This document shows positions 57,949 through 64,000 of a stretch of 64,000 nt of DNA, in pieces. Source of the stretch: Apium graveolens (Eukaryota > Streptophyta > Magnoliopsida > Apiales > Apiaceae); assembly GCF_009905375.1 (NCBI RefSeq), contig NW_027417595.1:24823-88822 (forward strand), given 5' to 3'. Under the pieces are notes generated by a model. The model ran no database searches and had not been told where the DNA came from. It worked only from the letters and a program-made list of their open reading frames with translations. Within the stretch, counting starts at the first letter, position 1. Each line of letters starts with the position of its first letter. A program made the position numbers and the translations under genes.

Positions 57949-60284
57949 CTAATTATTAGTTTTAAGGACCCAGACTTGCTTGGATCCTTTGGCCTTATCA
58001 AGTTTGTTAACATTTGCAGCGGATTTAGCATCAGAGTTTATGTTAACAGTTTTCTTATCAGAATTTACACTATCAGACTTTGAATCAGAATATACACTAG
58101 AAGGAACAATGGAAACTTTGTTTAAAGAAGGTTTTATTTGATAATAATCATAGTACAAACTATGATATTCCTTACAAGTATAAATGGAATGCCATAAACT
58201 ACCACAATGAAAACAAGGATTTTGTGGCTTATATCTAACAGACTGACTCTTAACTCGTGACTTTGAAGGTAAGGAGTTTATGTTCTTATTCTTCCTGCAA
58301 AAAGAGGCCAGATGGTTAGAACTTCCACAGTTATGGCACGTTTTCCTAGTAGCTTTAGGAACAGGCTTATTATCATTGCTTTTATTCACACCTTCCTTTC
58401 CATTCCTATTTTTCCTAGGTGATTTTACCTTGTTTGCGTTCTTAACATCTTTGAGCTTATGCTTAAGCTGCTTCTTAGTCATTAAACCTATGTTTACTTC
58501 AGCTGTCTTTTCATGTTTAAGTTTGTTAGAAGTTAATCCCTCTTTAACTTCTGATTTCTCATTATCAGACTTTACAGTTACAAACTTAACAGGTTTTAAC
58601 TTTGGCTTTTGCTTAACAACATGCTTAATTTCTACAGTTCCTTTATCATTCTTATCCTCTCCATAACCTAAGCCCTCTTTCCAATTTTCACTACTTAGCA
58701 AATTTCGAGTTGTTCTGCCAGAGTTAGTCCAAGTCATGATAATCTCTCTTTCCTTTTCTAACTCAGTTTTTAGAGATTCATTCATTTTTAGCACTTCATC
58801 CCTAACATAAAAAGCATCATCTCTATCCTTCTGAGTTTGATGGAACATAACTAACTCTTTTTCTAATAAATCATTTCTTTTCTTAAAAGCAAGATTTTCA
58901 GAAGTTAATCTTTTATATGTTAAATTTTGATCTCTATAACTAACAAACATGGTTTTAAGATATCTTCTCAACTCATTAATATCATCAGTATGAAAAGCAT
59001 AAGTAGTCTGAGGTACCTTTGATTCAGCAGCTTCAGAACTGCTTTCAGCACTTTCTTTATCAGCATTTGCCATCAAAGCATAATTCTCCTCACTTTCAGA
59101 GTCTGAGGTGTCTATCCAGCTTTTCTTCTTTGTGACAAGAGCCTTGCCTTTGTCACCCTTCACTTTCTTGCAATCAGGAGATATGTGGCTTTTCTCACCA
59201 CAGTTATAGCATTTGACATTGGTATAATCTCCTCTATCAGACTTTCCTCCTCTGCCCTCAGATCTTCTGAAATTCTTCTTATCAGAACTTGTGCCTTTCC
59301 TGGAAAACTTTTTTAGCTTCCAAAACTTCCTGTATGCAATCTTTGTGATCCCTTACACCATAAGAGCACACAGCTTCATCATCTCCTCATCAGCATCAGT
59401 CTCAGGCAAGCTTTCAGAATCAGAGTCATCATCACTTTCAGAACTTGATGACTCAGTATCAGACTTTGTGAAAAGAGCTTTACCCTTGTCTTTCCTTGAG
59501 GTAGCTGCCTTGGGGGATTCTTCTTCAGCCTTAAGAGCAACTGTCCTTGACTTTCCTCATTTCTCTTGCTTCTTTGTTCCATCTCAAGTTCATGAGTCTT
59601 GAGCATTCCATAAATTTCATCAAGAGTTGTTTCATCAAGATTGTAGTTGTCTCTTATTGTTGTTGCCTTCAAATCCCAGCATTCAGGAAGAGCCAACAGG
59701 AATTTAAGGTTTGAGTCTTCAAGATCATACTCCTTATTAACCAGTGACAAATCATTCAAAAGTTTGACAAATCTATCATATAAATCAGTCAATGACTCAT
59801 TAGCCTTTGAGTCAAAGTGTTCATACTCTTGAGTGAGTATTGTCTTCCTGTTCTTTTTAATTGTATCAGTTCCCTGACACCTTATTTCCAGAGCATCCCA
59901 TATCTCATTTGCAGTCTTGCAGTTAATTACCCTGTTTGACATTACATTATCAATGACACTATGCAGTAAGTGTCGTACCTTAGCATCCTTAGCAATTGAT
60001 GCGACGTCTTCAATAGTATAATCACTCTTCTCCTTTGGTACAGTCTTTGCTGCTTCACCTGCAACTGCAACTGCGAGCTTGGTTGTTTTGTGAGGTCCTT
60101 CCTTGATTCTGTCAAGATATTCTGGATCTGTGGCTTCCAGAAACATGGTCATCCTCACCTTCCATATGGCATATTCAGATGGTCTCAGTATGGGAACTCT
60201 GATAGTCTCATACCGACTTTGAATTTGTATCTTTGGAGGTTCTTCAGTTTTGGTAGACTTAGTTGGAGTTTCTATGTCAGACAT
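57949..60284 (-). pseudogene. Copia gag with zinc knuckles, broken
   Basis: Starts MSDIETPTK at 60284. The core SRYETIRVPILRPSEYAIWKVRMTMFLEAT and the NEIWDALE, SLTDLYDRF stretch are the UBN2 Gag fold. A frameshift near 59550 and a TAA near 59353 break it. A CCHC knuckle CYNCGEKSHISPDC follows at about 59170-59210, and the tail (59163-57949) has two more: CHNCGSSNHLASFC and CFHCGSLWHSIYTC. This Gag is long (about 770 codons) with a Lys-rich, Ser/Asp-rich C-terminal extension, as in SIRE-type elements. It would package the RNA in cytoplasmic particles. Confidence 0.87.
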
Positions 60285-60326
60285 GATTGTGTTTGGATCT
60301 TAAATTGTTTGTGCGTTAATAGATAG

Positions 60327-60338
60327 GCTCTGATACCA
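60327..60338 (-). other. Primer-binding site (initiator Met tRNA)
   Basis: The minus strand reads TGGTATCAGAGC two bases after the 5' LTR end at 60341, a perfect 12-base match to the usual plant copia site. Confidence 0.92.
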
Positions 60339-60340
60339 CT

Positions 60341-60934
60341 TGTTAGGTCACACACACACTGTAGAGGGGGTGAATACAGAGTAAAGTACAATCAAATCGA
60401 ACTTTAATAACTCAAGTAACAGAAAACAAACTTTATTGAAACAATAAACTCTGTTACAGTATGGAACTGTTACCTCTCAGTGATGAACAAATATCACGAG
60501 AGCTGTTAGGGTTACAATGAATAATCTTCTCGAATATGATAACACTTTTAGTGTAAACCCTATGTCTGTGTTTATATACTACACAGTTACAAGATAATCG
60601 CTAATTGATTTGGAATATAATTCTGCTTCCTAAAATATATCAATTAGATATCTTTTCTTCCAAGTATTATATTCTTCATAAAATTCCTTCTTCATGCATA
60701 TCTCTTCTTATGTTTGTCTCGATCTTCTTTCCTTTAATCAGCTGCTGTCCTTATCTGAACGTCGTTCAGTACTTAAGTTCTGATATCCATCTTCTGATGA
60801 TTATCTTCTGATAATATAAGTACCGATATCCTTAAGTCCTGACTTCCAGTAAGTACTGATTTATCCTGTTTGAGTAAGATCTGAAAACTAAACATAAATC
60901 ATATTAGCCAGGACATTATCAACTATATCTAACA
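60341..60934 (-). repeat. 5' LTR (594 bp) of the RT-deleted element
   Basis: Partner of 49149-49742 with the same ends and length. The TATA region on the minus strand is near 60570-60580 (TATATAAACAC). Confidence 0.93.
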
Positions 60935-61208
60935 CTAAGTATTGTGGCTGCAGAGGAGTTACATCTAGAGCAACTAGATGTTAAGACTGCGTTCTTACAT
61001 GGTGATCTTGAGGAAGACATCTACATGGTTCAGCCAGAGGGATTTCAGGTAGCTGGGAAAGAAAACCTTGTTTGCAAGCTTATAAAAAGCTTGTATGGTT
61101 TAAAGCAAGCACCGAGACAATGGTACTTAAAGTTTGACAGCTTTATGATGAAGAATGGGTACACGAGGAGTGTTATGGATCATTGTTGTTACTTTAAACA
61201 GTTTGATT
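60935..61208 (+). pseudogene. Tork-like copia RT fragment, right part
   Basis: Continues the frame cut at 49148: LSIVAAEELHLEQLDVKTAFLHGDLEEDIYMVQPEGF, then KSLYGLKQAPRQWYLKF and DHCCYFKQ, the RT palm ahead of the YVDDM site. It is cut at 61209 by a second LTR of the same family. Together with 48446-49148 it shows the target was a near-intact RT when hit. CTAAG at its start is one arm of the target duplication. Confidence 0.88.
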
Positions 61209-61819
61209 TGTTAGGTCACACACACTGTAGAGGGTGTGAATACAGTGTATAATACAATCAAATCGAACTTTAATATCTTAAGTAACAGAAAACAAACTTT
61301 ATTGAAACAATAAACTCTGTTACAGTATGGAACTGTTACCTCTCAGTGATGAACAAATATCACGAGAGCTCCTAGGGTTACAATAAATAATCTTCTCGAA
61401 TATGATAACACTTATAGTGTAAACCCTATGTCTCTGTTTATATACTACACAGTTACAAGATAATCGCTAATTGATATGGAATATAATTCTGCTTCCTAAA
61501 ATATATCAATCAGATATCTTTTCTTCCAAGTATTCCATTCTTCACGGAACTCCTTCTTCATGCATATCTCTTCTTATGTTTATCTTGATCTTCTTTCCTT
61601 TAATCAGCTACTGTCCTTATCTGATCGTCCTTCAGCACTTAAGTTCTGATATCTAACTTCTGATGATTATCTCCTGATAATATAAGTACTGATATCCTTA
61701 AGTCCTGACTTCCAGTATAAGTACTGATCAACGGTTAAGTACTGATTTGTCCTGTTAAGTAAGATCTGAAATCTAAACATAAATTATATTAGCCATGACA
61801 TTATAAAATATATCTAACA
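61209..61819 (-). repeat. 3' LTR (611 bp) of the second element
   Basis: Same ends as the 594-bp LTRs. It is longer mainly because of an extra AAGTACTGATCAACGGTT unit near 61716-61734 in the motif-rich U3. Confidence 0.9.
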
Positions 61820-61831
61820 ATCTCCCCCAAC
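61820..61831 (-). other. Polypurine tract of the second element
   Basis: The minus strand reads GTTGGGGGAGAT before the LTR, identical to the first element. Confidence 0.88.
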
Positions 61832-62027
61832 TTGTAAATTAGCATAATATACAAGTTTAACAGATATTTGATGATGTCAAAAACATTAAGTACAAATGCA
61901 TGAGAATTAGACTAGATAACTACAACTTACAGTCCTTAAAGCTTTACCAATATTCAACTTCTGATAACAACTTCAGTCTGTACAAATATCAGAATTTAAG
62001 CAGTTGTAGATCTTCGACTTGGCTTCA

Positions 62028-64000
62028 TCATCTGATCTCTCTGATGTCAGGAGTTGTTCTGAGATAGTTCTTCAACAAACATTTCTCACCATATCTGAGT
62101 TCATCAATCATTCTCCTTTTGACATCTTTAAGCTCTGCAGTATCTTCACCAATTTGAAAGATTGCAGCTCTGAGATCATTGATCTTTGCTTTTCTTATAT
62201 CCTGATCCAGTCTGATCAAATAAGCTTTATCAGACTCAAGATTGAATTCAACAGCCCTGTACCCCAGAAAGGTAGTTATAATCTTAGCAGTGTTGGGCTT
62301 CATTACAACTATATCACCATTGTGATCTCTGTACTTTGGAACGTATGTGCTATCAGACTTAACAGAATAAGCCTTTTCTGTCTCTGAATCTGTTCTTTCA
62401 AATAGTTTGTAGCAGTTCCTGTTATTCTGTCATCCACTTGAAGTAAGAATAGTACATGCTCCAATTCTTCAAAATACTTCAATGGAATGGCATTTTGTCT
62501 TATATGATAAACCCTACCATCTGTCATGAAATACAACAAGATGTATTCTTTCAAGTAGGTATGGTAAACCATCTGTACAGATTCCAGTTGATACAATCTC
62601 TCAGGAGTTGGTCCAATACCTGGTTCACTCAAGGAAGTTGGATCATTGGTAGTGTTATGTATTCTTCTTTCATCAGCACTTCCCAATCCAGTTTTATCTC
62701 TTGCTTCCTTTCCAGTAACTACTCTAGCTTCAAAACCACTTGCAGTAGTCTTCAAAGGTTGAGTCTGTTTTGCTTTAGTGAATCCTGGTAGGATTGTCTT
62801 TGGTCTATCTTCTGATATCAAGTTAACTTGAGCTATGTCAGAGGTTACTTGCTTCTTCTGAATATCAGAACTTACAATTTCTTGACTCTGAACAACTTGA
62901 GCCATGTCAGAGGTTATTTTAAGAATTTTTCTTGAAGTCAGAGCAAGATTATCCTTTTCATCAGTAATTTCTTCATCCTCTGGAAGCACATAAACCTTGA
63001 TAGGTTCACCAACCTTTTCTTTACCCTTGGATATTGGATCTATCTGCGGTTGTGATCTAGCAAATGTTGCTTCAGTATATATCCTTTCTTTGATCACAAT
63101 GCCTTTGAATTTTGGAAGTGGCTTTTTACCAGAAGCTTCAGATTTAGATGTGACTTTCTCTGATTTAAGTTTGGCTTCTTCTTCCATTAAACTTTCCAAG
63201 TCCATTCCTGGATTTTCCTGAAGAAATAACTGTCTTGACATTTCCTCATCAAGATCTAAAAGTTCATCAGAACTTATCCTTTTACCAGCAGCAGAACTTA
63301 TTCTTTTCCCAGTATCAGAACTTGTCTTGTGACTTGTGATTTCAGCTTTTCTTGATGTGAATCTTTTACCTTGACTATGACCTCTACCCATTCCAGGGTT
63401 TCCTTGATCATCTTTTTCATCATCCTTCCCTGTCAGTGTCTTGTCTGTCTTACATTTGGACTTAATTACTTTCTCCCCCTTTTTGGCATCAGCAGGTAGT
63501 AGAAGAGAGATAAGCAATTCCACTGAGGATTGGATTTCAGTCAGTTGTGATTACTGAGAAGCTTGATTTTTCAGAATATCATCAATCTGAGCTTGTTGAT
63601 GATCTTGAGTCTTCTCAATATAAGCAATCCTGTCAAAGGTAGGTTGGAAGAACTTTTTCTTATCAATTTTCCAAACTTGTTCCTGTTTGATAAATTCTTC
63701 CTGAATCTTGTGTAGCTCTGCATGAGTAGTTGAGTGAAGACCTTGTAGGTGTTTAGTACTCAATGCAGTGACTCTAAGATGGGTTTTGAAATCATCAGAA
63801 TTTAACATTTCATCAGCTTTAGTCAAGTGCTCATCAAGATGCTTTTCAGTTGGAACACATGAAACTGAGTTCCATTCCTTAGTCCACTCCTGTCCTGCAG
63901 GAGTTTCACTCCAAGGTACTGGTGCTTCTCCGGTAACAAACTTCTTAACCAGTTCAGACTTGAGAATAGTCTGTTGAGGAGCATGTCCTGAAGGACCTGC
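62028..64000 (-). pseudogene. Extra ORF, third copy (middle and C-terminal), 5' partial
   Basis: Frames 63826-63551, 63523-62309 and 62303-62028 match the first copy: ADEMLNSDDFKTHLRV, the coiled coil IAYIEKTQDHQQAQIDDI, FLQENPGMDLESL, KFKGIVIKE and the C-terminal domain ending TTPDIREI. Breaks: a stop near 63550 and a frameshift near 62360. The frame also seems open from about 63830 to the window edge (WSETPAGQEW-type segment). It is less damaged than the copy at 49947-53688: one 404-codon frame covers most of regions 3 and 4. Confidence 0.82.

Larger units (their letters stand above)
49149..60934 (-). mobile_element. Complete extra-ORF copia retrotransposon, RT-deleted (11.8 kb)
   Basis: Two 594-bp LTRs, a Met-initiator primer site, gag, protease and integrase, an 89-aa ORF, a ~1.2-kb-codon extra ORF and a polypurine tract, all on the minus strand. 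It has a perfect 5-bp target duplication CTAAG (49144-49148 and 60935-60939) inside another copia RT gene. The LTRs differ at about 17 of 594 sites by eye, near 3%, so insertion was fairly recent. RT and most of RNase H are deleted, so it cannot be autonomous. The layout (extra ORF after pol, tRNA-Met priming) fits the SIRE/Maximus lineage; the lineage is an inference. Confidence 0.9.
61209..64000 (-). mobile_element. Second minus-strand extra-ORF copia element, partial
   Basis: A 3' LTR, polypurine tract and the C-terminal two-thirds of the extra ORF; the rest lies past the right edge. It is very similar to 49149-52000 by eye. It entered the same RT gene 274 bp downstream of the first insertion, in the same orientation. 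The target duplication would be TGATT (61204-61208) on this side. Confidence 0.88.

Noticed and set aside
58280..58666. 128-aa + strand ORF, hydrophobic, possible membrane protein
   Set aside because: It is the complement of the Lys-rich gag tail; Lys codons read in antisense give Phe and Leu.
49149..64000. CRISPR-like array from the repeated TCAGAACTTA words
   Set aside because: The words are too short, unevenly spaced, occur in both orientations and lie in a plant retrotransposon.

Overview
The window comes from a transposon-rich eudicot nuclear genome. Genes have short canonical GT-AG introns, intergenic DNA is very AT-rich, and LTR retrotransposons, MITEs and Helitron remnants dominate. 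The extra-ORF copia family resembles what I associate with asterid genomes, perhaps Apiales, but that placement is a weak inference. Two host genes are convincing. One is a RING/TRAF-type zinc-finger protein with a giant Gln/Pro-rich exon (20025-24419, + strand, 5 coding exons, 1292 aa). The other is a small RING-CH membrane E3 ligase (30184-30863, + strand, 2 exons, 195 aa).

Left block (1-14690), a four-layer nest. A copia-type element with a long extra ORF and a 564-bp 3' LTR (11970-14690, + strand, 5' part outside the window) was invaded by an LTR of a second family (CCTTCA end at 11969). That LTR was split by a Tekay-like Ty3/gypsy chromovirus (1-7226, + strand, uninterrupted pol ORF with a C-terminal chromodomain) and again by an internally deleted minus-strand relative of itself (7653-11126), which is two 1.7-kb LTRs separated by only 37 bp.

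Middle block (14691-33001). Gene-bearing DNA with a 168-bp tandem duplication, a SINE-like tail, two hAT-type MITEs, other MITEs and a Helitron-like relic upstream of the zinc-finger gene. A 5.8-kb stretch with no gene visible to me separates the two genes. Stowaway and long-TIR MITEs lie downstream of the RING-CH gene.

Right block (33002-64000). An old copia element (33002-43500) has a 3.6-kb Tekay-like solo LTR in its gag (34738-38342, perfect GAGAT duplication). Next come a minus-strand solo LTR (44238-45569), a Helitron end (3' terminus at 46899) next to a spliceable RPA1-like gene fragment, and a broken Tork-like copia reverse transcriptase. Two members of the extra-ORF copia family entered this RT gene 274 bp apart in the same orientation. 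One is complete (49149-60934, 594-bp LTRs, perfect CTAAG duplication) and has lost its RT. The other runs off the window end (from 61209).

The feature I find most worth following is the extra protein of that family. It is seen in three copies and has a conserved N-terminal region, a coiled-coil and Lys/Ser-rich middle and a conserved C-terminal domain. A separate 89-aa ORF lies between it and pol. The same family is saturated with the decamer TCAGAACTTA in LTR, spacer and coding DNA.
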